From: JBDTVS01 sp040007095
GTDB taxonomy: Bacteria; Acidobacteriota; Vicinamibacteria; Vicinamibacterales; CAVVIG01
NCBI GenBank assembly: GCA_040007095.1
Contig: JBDTVS010000048.1
Span: forward strand, 44,502 to 108,501
Direction: 5' to 3'
Length of the DNA stretch: 64,000 nt
Every line of letters begins with the position of its first letter. Within the stretch, counting starts at the first letter, position 1. Below are positions 1 to 8,480 of this stretch, piece by piece. The notes under the pieces were generated by a model that saw only the letters and a list, made by a program, of their open reading frames with translations, made no database searches and was not told where the DNA came from. The translations under genes were made by a program, and so were the position numbers.

Positions 1-1
1 C

Positions 2-859
2 CTCGATTGGGCGCTTCTGCAACAGGCGGTCGAGGCCGGCGCTCAGTTCGAGCCGGCGCTTTCGGTGCGTCGAGCCATCCTCGACCAGTCGGGCGCGAAC
101 AAGACGGTGACCGGAGTCGACGTCGGCGTGAACGGTCGCGAGCGGGCGCTCCGGGCCCGTGTGACCATTGCCGCTGATGGTCGGCGGTCCACGTTGGCGT
201 TCTCCCTGGGCCTCGCCCGTCATCCACCTTCGCCGAGACGCTGGGCCATTGGTGGGTACTACGAGGGTGCGTCGGGGCTTTCATCGCTGGGCGAGATGCA
301 CATCGACCGGGCGGGCTATGTCGGCGTTGCCCCGGTGCCGGGAGGACTCGCCAACGTGTGCCTCGTGAGACCGTCGCAACCCGCCGATCAGGCGTTACGC
401 GCGCCGGCGGCTCTTCTGGCGGCCGCCCTCGAGCGCGATCCGCGCTTGCGCGACCGCTTTGCTCGCGCTCGACTGGTCAAGCCGCCGGTCGTCCTCGGTC
501 CACTGGCGATCGACGCGGTCGCCGAAAGCCCGTCCGGATTGCTGTTGGCGGGCGATGCCGCGGGATTCATCGATCCGATGACGGGCGATGGCCTGCGCTT
601 CGCCGTTCGGGGAGGTGTCTTGGCGGCCCACGCGGCGCTCGAGGTGCTGACAGGAGGATGGCAGGACGTGCACGCGCGGCTGGCTGGCAATCGGCGCCGC
701 GAATTCAGCGCGAAGTGGCGATTCAACCGGGCCTTGCGCGCGACCGTCGCATCGCCGGTCGCCGTTCAGGCTGCCGCGCTCACGGCGAGCCTCTGGCCAG
801 GGCTGTTCCGGCGAATCATCGGCGCTGCCGGAGATTGCGGAGCGGCATCAGAAGTCTGA
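2..859 (+). CDS. Geranylgeranyl reductase-family FAD-dependent oxidoreductase (5' end cut by window)
   Basis: The frame is already open at base 2 and stops at TGA 857-859, so the N-terminal dinucleotide-binding part lies outside the window. The remaining ~285 residues match the substrate-binding and second FAD-binding parts of the geranylgeranyl reductase / digeranylgeranylglycerophospholipid reductase group (p-hydroxybenzoate hydroxylase superfamily). The landmark is LLLAGDAAGFIDPMTGDG, the GD motif that contacts the FAD ribityl chain. Family members reduce polyprenyl double bonds or oxidise quinone-like substrates; the exact substrate cannot be read here. The stop codon lies inside the left arm of an inverted repeat. 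Fold call is firm, function is not. Confidence 0.8.
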   Translation, partial: LDWALLQQAVEAGAQFEPALSVRRAILDQSGANKTVTGVDVGVNGRERALRARVTIAADGRRSTLAFSLGLARHPPSPRRWAIGGYYEGASGLSSLGEMHIDRAGYVGVAPVPGGLANVCLVRPSQPADQALRAPAALLAAALERDPRLRDRFARARLVKPPVVLGPLAIDAVAESPSGLLLAGDAAGFIDPMTGDGLRFAVRGGVLAAHAALEVLTGGWQDVHARLAGNRRREFSAKWRFNRALRATVASPVAVQAAALTASLWPGLFRRIIGAAGDCGAASEV

Positions 860-998
860 GGTTTCACGTCTGAAATGTGAACGGTGGTCTGACGTGCGAG
901 GCAAGAAGCTGGAGGTCTGAATGTGGGCCTTGAGCTGCACGGTCGCAAGTGTGGCAGACTTCAGGTTCACGCTTTAGACTTCAGACCTTCAGACTTCA
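851..998. repeat. Short-period inverted repeat after the flavoprotein gene
   Basis: The left arm (851-882) and the right arm (964-998) are imperfect reverse complements, both built from variants of GAAGTCTGA and TTCACG. Units recur about every 8-9 bases in the right arm (AGACTTCAGACCTTCAG). The stop codon of the upstream gene lies in the left arm. It could fold into a long imperfect hairpin and act as a terminator or mRNA stabiliser. It resembles the patches at 6360-6513 and about 22172-22215. Confidence 0.55.
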
Positions 999-1009
999 GA
1001 ACCTCGAGT

Positions 1010-1663
1010 ATGCCACCCTACGCCGTCTTGACGACCGTCACCAATCAACCCGGCATGTTGTTCGGGCTCACGCAGATACTCGCCAACCATCAGGCCAACG
1101 TCAGCTCGGTGGACATCATCCCGCACGATGATCAGCAGGCGGGCATCTACTTCGAGTTTACGGCTGACGATCCGATCGAGACCATCATTGGGGACTTCCG
1201 CCAGTTGCCGGGAGTTGGCGGCGCGGAGGTCACTCCGTCGTTCACCAAAATCTACGGCAAGCGCATCATCATCATGGGCGGCGGGGCGCAGGTCGGCCAG
1301 GTCGCGCTCGGCGCGATCGCCGAGGCAGACCGTCACAATATCCGGGGCGAACGCATTTCAGTGGATACCATCCCGCTGGTTGGAGAAGAGGCGCTGGCGA
1401 GCGCGGTCCGCGCCGTCGTGCGATTGCCGCGTGTGCGGCTGCTCGTCCTCGCCGGTTCGATCATGGGCGGCGAGATCACCAGCGCTGTCGAGGACGTCCG
1501 GCAAAAGGGCCTGATCGTCATCTCCCTCAACATGGCGGGCAGCGTCCCCGACGTCGCCGATCTGGTCGTATCCGACCCCGTCCAGGCGGGTGTCATGGCC
1601 GTCATGGCCATCGCCGACACCGCCAAATTCAACATCGTCCGCCAGCAGAAACGGCGCTACTAA
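1010..1663 (+). CDS. ACT-domain protein, DUF5612-like
   Basis: This 217-residue soluble protein begins with an ACT-type ligand-binding domain (residues ~1-75; LTTVTNQPGMLFGLTQILA fits the first beta-alpha unit). A C-terminal alpha/beta domain with a glycine-rich IIIMGGGAQVG stretch follows. The arrangement resembles DUF5612 proteins, known mainly from methanogens, whose function is unknown. I chose ATG 1010 because an upstream in-frame start would translate the repeat region into low-complexity sequence. Its stop overlaps by one base the first copy of a duplicated start region for the next gene (TAATG). Probably a small-molecule sensor; the ligand is unknown. Confidence 0.6.
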   Translation: MPPYAVLTTVTNQPGMLFGLTQILANHQANVSSVDIIPHDDQQAGIYFEFTADDPIETIIGDFRQLPGVGGAEVTPSFTKIYGKRIIIMGGGAQVGQVALGAIAEADRHNIRGERISVDTIPLVGEEALASAVRAVVRLPRVRLLVLAGSIMGGEITSAVEDVRQKGLIVISLNMAGSVPDVADLVVSDPVQAGVMAVMAIADTAKFNIVRQQKRRY

Positions 1664-1676
1664 TGGACATCCGCTA

Positions 1677-2324
<648 letters not shown>

Positions 2325-2363
2325 CGTGGCCCATCGCGCTCGTGTGAGATTGCCGCGTCGCGC

Positions 2364-2885
2364 GTGCTTTTCTTTCTCCCGATGCTTCCGCTGCTACTAC
2401 TCCTGATTGTGTTCGTGCCGATGCTCGTCGAGGCGCGGCGGGCCGCCGCCAACGAGCGCGCGCAGCTGGCCCGCGGTGGCGTCGAAGCCAGCGGCGATGT
2501 GTATCAGACGATGCGGGTTGCGTATCCCGCGGCGTTTCTCCTGATGATCGGCGAGGGCACGCTGCGCGGCGGACCCTCGCGTCTGTTCCTCGTGATCGGC
2601 ATCGTGCTGTTTCTTGCCGCCAAGGCGCTCAAGTGGTCGGCGATCCTGACGCTCGGCCGGTCGTGGACGTTCCGGGTGATCACCGTTCCCCGCGACGTGC
2701 TCGTCAGCCGGGGCCCGTACCGCGTGTTTCGCCACCCCAACTACGTCGGCGTGATCGGTGAGTTGGGCGGAGTGGCCTTGATGAGCGGCGCGGTCGTGGG
2801 TGGGCCGCTGGCGACGGCGGCGTTTGGCGCGCTGATCCTCAAGCGCATCGCGATCGAGGAACGTGCGCTCCGCTCGGCGGGTTGA
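2364..2885 (+). CDS. Isoprenylcysteine carboxyl methyltransferase-like membrane protein
   Basis: A 173-residue integral membrane protein, start GTG 2364. It opens with a strongly hydrophobic helix (MLPLLLLLIVFVPML) and has about four predicted membrane segments. RGPYRVFRHPNYVG near residues 113-126 is the SAM-binding signature of the ICMT/PEMT-like methyltransferase family, and an E-R pair (IEERAL) follows near the C terminus. Bacterial members methylate isoprenoid or phospholipid-type substrates, but few have been assigned. No SD-like sequence is obvious. Confidence 0.75.
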   Translation: MLFFLPMLPLLLLLIVFVPMLVEARRAAANERAQLARGGVEASGDVYQTMRVAYPAAFLLMIGEGTLRGGPSRLFLVIGIVLFLAAKALKWSAILTLGRSWTFRVITVPRDVLVSRGPYRVFRHPNYVGVIGELGGVALMSGAVVGGPLATAAFGALILKRIAIEERALRSAG

Positions 2886-2997
2886 ATCCTTGAGAACCTC
2901 ACGGTCGGTCGAGGTTTGCACCGACTGGACCATGGTCCGTTTTGAGGCCGAATCTCCCCGGCCGCTAATCGCTAATCCTCCGTCGAATCCCGTATGT

Positions 2998-3009
2998 GAT
3001 AATGCCGTG
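2998..3009 (+). promoter_or_regulatory. Extended -10 box just before the TPR-peptidase start
   Basis: TGTGATAAT contains GATAAT (2998-3003) preceded by TG, an extended -10 arrangement. Exactly six bases separate it from ATG 3010, so transcription would begin at or beside the start codon. No convincing -35 box or SD is visible. The same spacing recurs before other genes in the window. Confidence 0.4.
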
Positions 3010-5517
3010 ATGTCGCCATTTACTCGGACTCGATGCGCGTTGGCGCTCGTCGTCTCGGTCGGATCGGTTCTCGGCTTGACGGTGCTGGGCGTGACCGTCG
3101 CGGCCCAGGCGGCACGCCGGAATCAGACGCCGCTCCAGCAGGCCACGCGCGCCCTGCTCGAGGGGCGCTATGAGGACGTCGCGTCATTGGCCGATCAAGT
3201 CGGCCAGGCCGACCCGGCCGCCGTCGCCTTGAAGGCACGCGCGCTGGTGGCCCGCGGACGCTACGCGGATGCGGAGACGCTTCTGAGAGCCGTCGCGACA
3301 CGCGCACCCTCGAGCGTGGCGGCACTGGAGCTCGGACTGCTCGGCAAGAAGCTCGGGCGCGCCGACGCCAACGCCATCCTCAACAGGGTCGCGGTGGAAT
3401 CGCGTGATCTGCTGGTGGCGGCGCGTGCGTTGCGCGCTCTCGGCGAGGTCATGGAAGCGAACGACACCTTCCGCAGCGCGGTGGCGCGAGCGCCGAAGGA
3501 TCCCGAGGCGAATACCGAGTGGGGCGAGTTGTACCTCGACACCCACCAGAACGACCTGGCGTTCGAGTCGTTCAAGATCGCGCTCGAGGCGGATCCCACC
3601 TGGACGCCAGCGCTGCTCGACGCCGCCATCTCCCTGGCCGACGACGACCCGCCACAGGCCCTGGCCGCCGCGAAGAAAGCGCTCGAGGTCAACCCGTCGT
3701 ACGCCGAGGCGCACATCTTCCTCGCCCATCAAGCGCTGGACCAGGACCACAAGGACGAAGCGCGCGACGCGCTGACAAAGGCGCTGGCCATCAATCCGAA
3801 CAGCCTCGAGGCGCACTCGGCGCTGGCCGCGCTTGCCTACGTCGAGGACAAGAAGAGCGACTTCGAGGCCGAAGTGGCCAAAGTGCTCGCCCTGTCGCCG
3901 GGCAACAGCGAGGTCTATCGCGTCGTCGGTGAGTTCACGGCGCGCAACTATCGCTTCGACGAGGCGGTCGAGCTGCTGCGCAAGGGCATCGGGATGCAGC
4001 CGCGAGATGCCCGGTCGTTGTCCGACCTGGGCGCGCACCTGTTCCGCACCGGCGACGAGCCCGGCGCGCGGCAGTCTCTCGATGCCGCGTTCAAGCTCGA
4101 TCCGTACCACAAGCCGACCAAGAACATGCTCGACCTGCTGGACACGCTCGACAAGTTCGTCACGGTCCGCGACGGCGATCTGATCTTCAAGTTCCAGAAG
4201 GACGAGGCCGCCCTGCTCCAGGAATACGCGATTCCCCTCGCGCATCAGGCACTCAACAGCTTCGCGGCACGCTACGAGTTCACTCCCAAAGGACCGATCC
4301 TCATCGAATTTTTCCCCAAGCACGACGATTTCGCCGTGAGAATCGCCGGCCTTCCGGGCATGCTCTACGCGCTCGGTGTCTGTTTTGGCCGTGTCGTGGC
4401 GCTCGACACGCCGAAAGCGAGGCCCGGTGAGTTCCAGTGGGAAGCCACCCTCTGGCACGAGTTGGCCCACGTGGTCACGATTCAGATGTCGAATCAGCGC
4501 GTCCCGCGTTGGCTCACGGAGGGCATTTCGGAGTTCGAGCAGAAGCGGGCGAGACCCGAATGGGCGCGTCAGATGGATCTGCAGTTCGCGCAGATGATGA
4601 ACGACGACAAGGTGATCAAGCTGAATGATCTCAACGCCGCGTTCACCGATCCGCGGAAGATCAGCACCGCGTATTTCCAGGGTTCGGTGGTGGTGGACTA
4701 TCTCGTCGATACCTACGGGCCAGCGGGCATCAACAAGCTGCTGCGCGCCTACGGCCAGGGCCTTGATACGGACGCGGCCCTGAAGTCGGCGCTCGACACC
4801 AGCTTCGACAACATGCAGCCCGGCTTCGACCAGATGCTCGAGCGGCGGTTTGGCAGCGTGCGTCGGGCGCTGGCGGGCGAGGACGACGAAAAGCTGGCGG
4901 CGAAGCCGCTCGACGAGCTGAAAACGATCGTCGCCGCGCAGCCGGGTAGCTATCGCGCCCAGATGGCGTTGGGCCGCGCCTTGAGAAAAGGGGGCGACGT
5001 CGACAACGCGATGAAGGCCTTCGAGGCGGCGTCGGCGCTCGTGCCGATTTCTCCGGCGCCTCACGGTCTGATGGCGCAGATTGCCCTGGCAAAGAAGGAT
5101 CAGGCGCGCGCGATTGCCGAGCTCCAGGGAGTGGTCAATACCAATTTCGACGACGTCGAGGCGGCGCGGGCGCTCTCGTCGGAGATGCGCAAAGCGGGCG
5201 TGGACGACGCCGCCAAGGTCCGCGCGGTCAACGAGCGGATCATCGCCATCGATCCGTTCGACAACGAGGCCCACACCGTGCTCGGCCGTCTCGCGCTGCA
5301 GCGCAACGACGCCGACACGGCCACGCGCGAATTCAAGGCGGCGCTCCTGTTGAATCCGGTCAACCGCGCCGAGGCGCACACCGATCTCGCCGAAAGCTAC
5401 TTCAAGATCGGCAAGAAAGACGACGCCAAGAAGCAGACGCTCTCGGCGCTCGAGATCGCGCCCACCTACGGCCGCGCGCAGGATCTGCTGCTCAAGATCC
5501 TGGAAGGCCGGCCGTGA
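3010..5517 (+). CDS. Secreted TPR protein with MA-type (gluzincin) metallopeptidase domain
   Basis: An 835-residue exported protein: N-terminal signal peptide (cationic SPFTRTR, hydrophobic core, cleavage near AAQAA), about ten TPR-like helical repeats to residue ~380, then a zinc peptidase domain with HELAH at 483-487 and the third ligand in LTEGISEFE about 20 residues on. More TPR repeats fill residues ~640-835. This matches the peptidase MA-like family seen in Acidobacteria and Planctomycetes. ATG 3010 is preferred because it gives the signal peptide. The next gene overlaps it as GTGA, so the two are translationally coupled at the head of the MoxR/vWA cluster. The substrate is unknown. Confidence 0.82.
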   Translation: MSPFTRTRCALALVVSVGSVLGLTVLGVTVAAQAARRNQTPLQQATRALLEGRYEDVASLADQVGQADPAAVALKARALVARGRYADAETLLRAVATRAPSSVAALELGLLGKKLGRADANAILNRVAVESRDLLVAARALRALGEVMEANDTFRSAVARAPKDPEANTEWGELYLDTHQNDLAFESFKIALEADPTWTPALLDAAISLADDDPPQALAAAKKALEVNPSYAEAHIFLAHQALDQDHKDEARDALTKALAINPNSLEAHSALAALAYVEDKKSDFEAEVAKVLALSPGNSEVYRVVGEFTARNYRFDEAVELLRKGIGMQPRDARSLSDLGAHLFRTGDEPGARQSLDAAFKLDPYHKPTKNMLDLLDTLDKFVTVRDGDLIFKFQKDEAALLQEYAIPLAHQALNSFAARYEFTPKGPILIEFFPKHDDFAVRIAGLPGMLYALGVCFGRVVALDTPKARPGEFQWEATLWHELAHVVTIQMSNQRVPRWLTEGISEFEQKRARPEWARQMDLQFAQMMNDDKVIKLNDLNAAFTDPRKISTAYFQGSVVVDYLVDTYGPAGINKLLRAYGQGLDTDAALKSALDTSFDNMQPGFDQMLERRFGSVRRALAGEDDEKLAAKPLDELKTIVAAQPGSYRAQMALGRALRKGGDVDNAMKAFEAASALVPISPAPHGLMAQIALAKKDQARAIAELQGVVNTNFDDVEAARALSSEMRKAGVDDAAKVRAVNERIIAIDPFDNEAHTVLGRLALQRNDADTATREFKAALLLNPVNRAEAHTDLAESYFKIGKKDDAKKQTLSALEIAPTYGRAQDLLLKILEGRP

Positions 5518-6359
5518 CACTCGCTCCGTCCGGTTCGCTCGGGGCGATCCCGGACGGTGCGAAGCAGACTGGCGCGCGGCTCGGGCTGATCGCCGCCGCC
5601 CTGGCGCTGCTGGCGGTGGCCCCGGCGCTGCAGTCGGGCGTCGCGGCGCAACGGCCGACCCTCGCCGACGACAGGTACGCAGGCCTGCAGTGGCGGTTTG
5701 TCCGCATCAAATACCACTTCGTCACCGAAGGCACGCAAATCCCACAGGACTTCGCCGGCGAACCGTGGTTCATCGATGCGCCTGCCGCCGAACAGAACCT
5801 GTCCCGGCGTCTGAAAACCGCGACCGCCATTCACGTCGAAGATCCCATCGTCCTGCCGATCGAGGACCCTCGCTTGTTCGAGTATCCGTGGATCTATATC
5901 GTGGAGCCCGGCACGCTGAAGCTGCTCGATACCGATGTCACGACCTTGCGCGAGTACTTTCTGCGGGGCGGGACGGCGATGTTCGACGATTTTCACGGAC
6001 CGCTCGAGTGGGAGAACTTCGAGCACGAGATCAAGCGCGTGTTTCCGAGCCGCCCGATCGTCGAGGTGCCCAGGGATCACCCCGTGTTCAGCGCCGTGTA
6101 CAAAATCGACGGCTACCCCCAGGTGGCGGGAATCGGATCCTTCATGCAGGGCCGCACCTGGGAGAAGGGCGGTTTCGTGCCGCACCTGCGGACGATCCTC
6201 GACGACAGCGGCCGGCCGATGATGTTCATCAACTGGAACACCGATATGGGCGACGGGTGGGAGTGGTCCAACGTCGTGGAGTTCCCTCAGTACGTCAAGT
6301 ACACCTCGATGGCGTACCAGATGGCCATCAATGAGATTGTCTATTCGCTGACGCACTAA
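5514..6359 (+). CDS. DUF4159-domain secreted protein
   Basis: A 281-residue protein, start GTG 5514 overlapping the upstream TGA by four bases. A signal-anchor-like hydrophobic stretch (residues ~22-40) is followed by the DUF4159 domain, whose typical features are FVRIKYHF near the start, YPWIYIVEPG, a GGTAMFDDFHG turn and a late FINWNTDMGDGWEW. The domain has a glutamine-amidotransferase-like fold and is repeatedly found beside MoxR, DUF58 and BatA-type genes. Its molecular role is unknown; context suggests a periplasmic or membrane partner of the MoxR-vWA machine. Confidence 0.8.
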   Translation: MTLAPSGSLGAIPDGAKQTGARLGLIAAALALLAVAPALQSGVAAQRPTLADDRYAGLQWRFVRIKYHFVTEGTQIPQDFAGEPWFIDAPAAEQNLSRRLKTATAIHVEDPIVLPIEDPRLFEYPWIYIVEPGTLKLLDTDVTTLREYFLRGGTAMFDDFHGPLEWENFEHEIKRVFPSRPIVEVPRDHPVFSAVYKIDGYPQVAGIGSFMQGRTWEKGGFVPHLRTILDDSGRPMMFINWNTDMGDGWEWSNVVEFPQYVKYTSMAYQMAINEIVYSLTH

Positions 6360-6513
6360 GACTCTAAGACGGACTACAACTTAGAAGTGAGAACTCAAAA
6401 GGACTGCGAAACTTCCGGCTGATCGGAGTCCTTCCGGTTCTGAGTTCCGGGTTCTGACCTTGCCCGAAGGGCCATGTAGTCCTTCTTAGTTGTGAGTTTT
6501 AAGTTCTGAGTTT
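6360..6513. repeat. Nested short-period inverted repeats between DUF4159 and moxR
   Basis: GGACTACA (6371-6378) pairs perfectly with TGTAGTCC (6475-6482). Inside, GGACT and AGTCC form a second helix and CTTCCGG occurs twice. Flanking text is made of degenerate 9-10 nt units such as AACTCAGAACTTAAAACTC (reading the minus strand). It interrupts an otherwise tight operon and ends just before the moxR SD (GGAGGGG). It may stabilise or attenuate the transcript. Confidence 0.5.
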
Positions 6514-6525
6514 CCCGGAGGGGTC

Positions 6526-7518
6526 GTGGAAGCCACGCTCGGCATCGACAAAGTCGCGGAAGGCCGCGTGCGCATTCTCGACGAGCTCCGCAAGGTCATC
6601 ATCGGCCAGGACGAGGTGGTCGAGCAGGTGCTCATTGCGCTGTTCACCGGCGGCCATTGTCTGATTACCGGCGTGCCGGGTCTGGCCAAGACGCTGCTCA
6701 TCAAGACGCTGGCCGACATCCTCCACCTCGATTTCAAGCGGATCCAGTTCACCCCGGATCTGATGCCGTCCGATATCACCGGGACCGAGATTCTCGACGA
6801 AGAAGGCGGCACGCGCCGGCTCCGCTTCGTCAAGGGACCGGTCTTTGCCCAGATTATCCTGGCTGACGAGATCAACCGCACGCCGCCCAAAACCCAGGCG
6901 GCCCTGCTCGAGGCCATGCAGGAGTACCACGTCACGGCGGCAGGCCGGACCTATCCGCTCGACCGCCCGTTCTTCGTGCTGGCGACGCAAAATCCGATCG
7001 AGCTCGAAGGTACGTATCCGCTGCCGGAGGCCCAACTCGATCGCTTCATGTTCAACGTCGTCATCAAGTACCTGAGTGAAGACGACGAAGTGTCGGTGGT
7101 CACGCGGACGACCGGAGATGATGGTCCGCCGCCGGAGCGAATTCTGACGGGCGACGACATTCTGCGGTTTCAGGAGCTCGCGCGGCAGGTCGTGATCGCG
7201 GAGGACACGGCTCGCTACGCGGTGCGGCTGACGCAGGCGTCGCGGCCGGGAAATGCGGGCGCGCCGGATTTCATCGAGAAATGGGTCAAGTGGGGAGCGG
7301 GTCTCCGCGCCAGCCAAGCCCTGGTTCGCGGCGCGAAGGCGCGTGCGCTGATGCACGGGCGGTATCACGCGTCGATCAAGGATATCCAGGCGCTCGCCCA
7401 GCCGATCCTGCGGCATCGCATCATGACGAACTTCTATGCCGCATCGGAAGGCGTCGGACCCGACGAGATCGTCGAGCGTCTCCTCGGCGCGGTGCCGCTG
7501 CCGAAGAGCGGCATGTAG
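6526..7518 (+). CDS. MoxR-family AAA+ ATPase
   Basis: A 330-residue AAA+ protein starting at GTG 6526, behind a strong SD (GGAGGGG). Walker A is GVPGLAKT, Walker B ILADEINR, followed by PPKTQAALLEAMQE and sensor ATQNPIELEGTYPLPEAQ, all diagnostic of the MoxR subfamily. MoxR ATPases act as chaperones with vWA-domain partners, remodelling or inserting metal cofactors or assembling periplasmic complexes. The DUF58 vWA gene follows after two bases, the classic MoxR-DUF58 pair. Function by family and context is secure at this level; the client is unknown. Confidence 0.92.
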   Translation: MEATLGIDKVAEGRVRILDELRKVIIGQDEVVEQVLIALFTGGHCLITGVPGLAKTLLIKTLADILHLDFKRIQFTPDLMPSDITGTEILDEEGGTRRLRFVKGPVFAQIILADEINRTPPKTQAALLEAMQEYHVTAAGRTYPLDRPFFVLATQNPIELEGTYPLPEAQLDRFMFNVVIKYLSEDDEVSVVTRTTGDDGPPPERILTGDDILRFQELARQVVIAEDTARYAVRLTQASRPGNAGAPDFIEKWVKWGAGLRASQALVRGAKARALMHGRYHASIKDIQALAQPILRHRIMTNFYAASEGVGPDEIVERLLGAVPLPKSGM

Positions 7519-7520
7519 CG

Positions 7521-8426
7521 ATGGCGTCCGCGCGCGCGCGCGCCCGCCAGTTCCTCGATCCGGCCGTAATCGCCAGGCTCGGCACCCTCGAGCTCAAGGC
7601 GCGGACCATCGTCGAAGGGTTTCTGTCCGGGCTGCACCGCAGCCCCTTCAAAGGCTTCAGCGTGGAGTTTGCCGAGTACCGGCAGTACATCCACGGGGAC
7701 GATCTCGCGACGATCGATTGGAAGGTCTATGCGCGGTCCGATCGCTACTACGTCAAGAAATTCGAGGAGGAGACGAACCTCGATTGCCACCTGCTGATCG
7801 ACGTGAGCGGATCGATGGCCTACGGCTCGCGCGATTTCACCAAGTTCGAATACAGCCTGGTGCTCGCCGCGTCGATCGCCTTCCTCATGAATCGCCAGCG
7901 CGACGCCGTCGGGCTGATGGCGTTCGACGAACGGATTGTCGAGATGCTGCCGGCGAGCGCGCGCCCTGGCCATTTGCGGGCGCTGCTCCTCACGCTCGAC
8001 CGTCTGCGGATCGGGCGGGCCACCGACGTGTCCAAGCCGCTGCATCAACTGGCGGACTCGCTGAGCAAGCGCGGGCTGGTGGTGTTGATCTCCGACCTGT
8101 TGGATGATCCCGACGGAGTGATTCGAGGCCTCAAACACTTTCAATATCGCGGGACGGACGTCATCGTGTTCCACGTGCTCGATCCGGATGAGCTCGAATT
8201 TCCCTTCGATCGCGCGACACGGTTCGAAGATCTCGAGACCAGTGAGGAGATCACCGCCGTTCCCGGGCTCGTCCGCGAACATTATCTGAATGAAATCGGC
8301 CGATTGGTGGAGCGATATCGTCGTGAACTGGGGGCCGCGGGCATCGACTATCAATTGCTGAAGACCACCGACCCTCTGGAGATCGCCCTCATGTCGTACC
8401 TCTCCACCCGCGAGAGGAAGCCGTGA
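7521..8426 (+). CDS. DUF58-domain protein with von Willebrand factor A fold
   Basis: A 301-residue protein beginning at ATG 7521, just after the moxR stop. The DUF58 core is visible in EFAEYRQYIHGDDLATIDWK, followed by a vWA domain with an intact MIDAS (LLIDVSGSM) and a later FHVLDPDELEF strand. No membrane segments are evident, so this is a cytoplasmic or peripheral partner. DUF58 proteins nearly always sit beside MoxR ATPases and are thought to be their adaptor or client. Confidence 0.9.
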   Translation: MASARARARQFLDPAVIARLGTLELKARTIVEGFLSGLHRSPFKGFSVEFAEYRQYIHGDDLATIDWKVYARSDRYYVKKFEEETNLDCHLLIDVSGSMAYGSRDFTKFEYSLVLAASIAFLMNRQRDAVGLMAFDERIVEMLPASARPGHLRALLLTLDRLRIGRATDVSKPLHQLADSLSKRGLVVLISDLLDDPDGVIRGLKHFQYRGTDVIVFHVLDPDELEFPFDRATRFEDLETSEEITAVPGLVREHYLNEIGRLVERYRRELGAAGIDYQLLKTTDPLEIALMSYLSTRERKP

Positions 8427-8480
8427 CCGCGCGCCCTTTCAACCTGCGCGCCGGTCCACCGACAGCCGGTCCGGCGTGAT

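Noticed and set aside
3184..5520. A 778-codon minus-strand frame opposite the TPR-peptidase gene
   Set aside because: Arg/Glu-rich shadow with no start signal or family; the plus strand has signal peptide, TPRs and HExxH.
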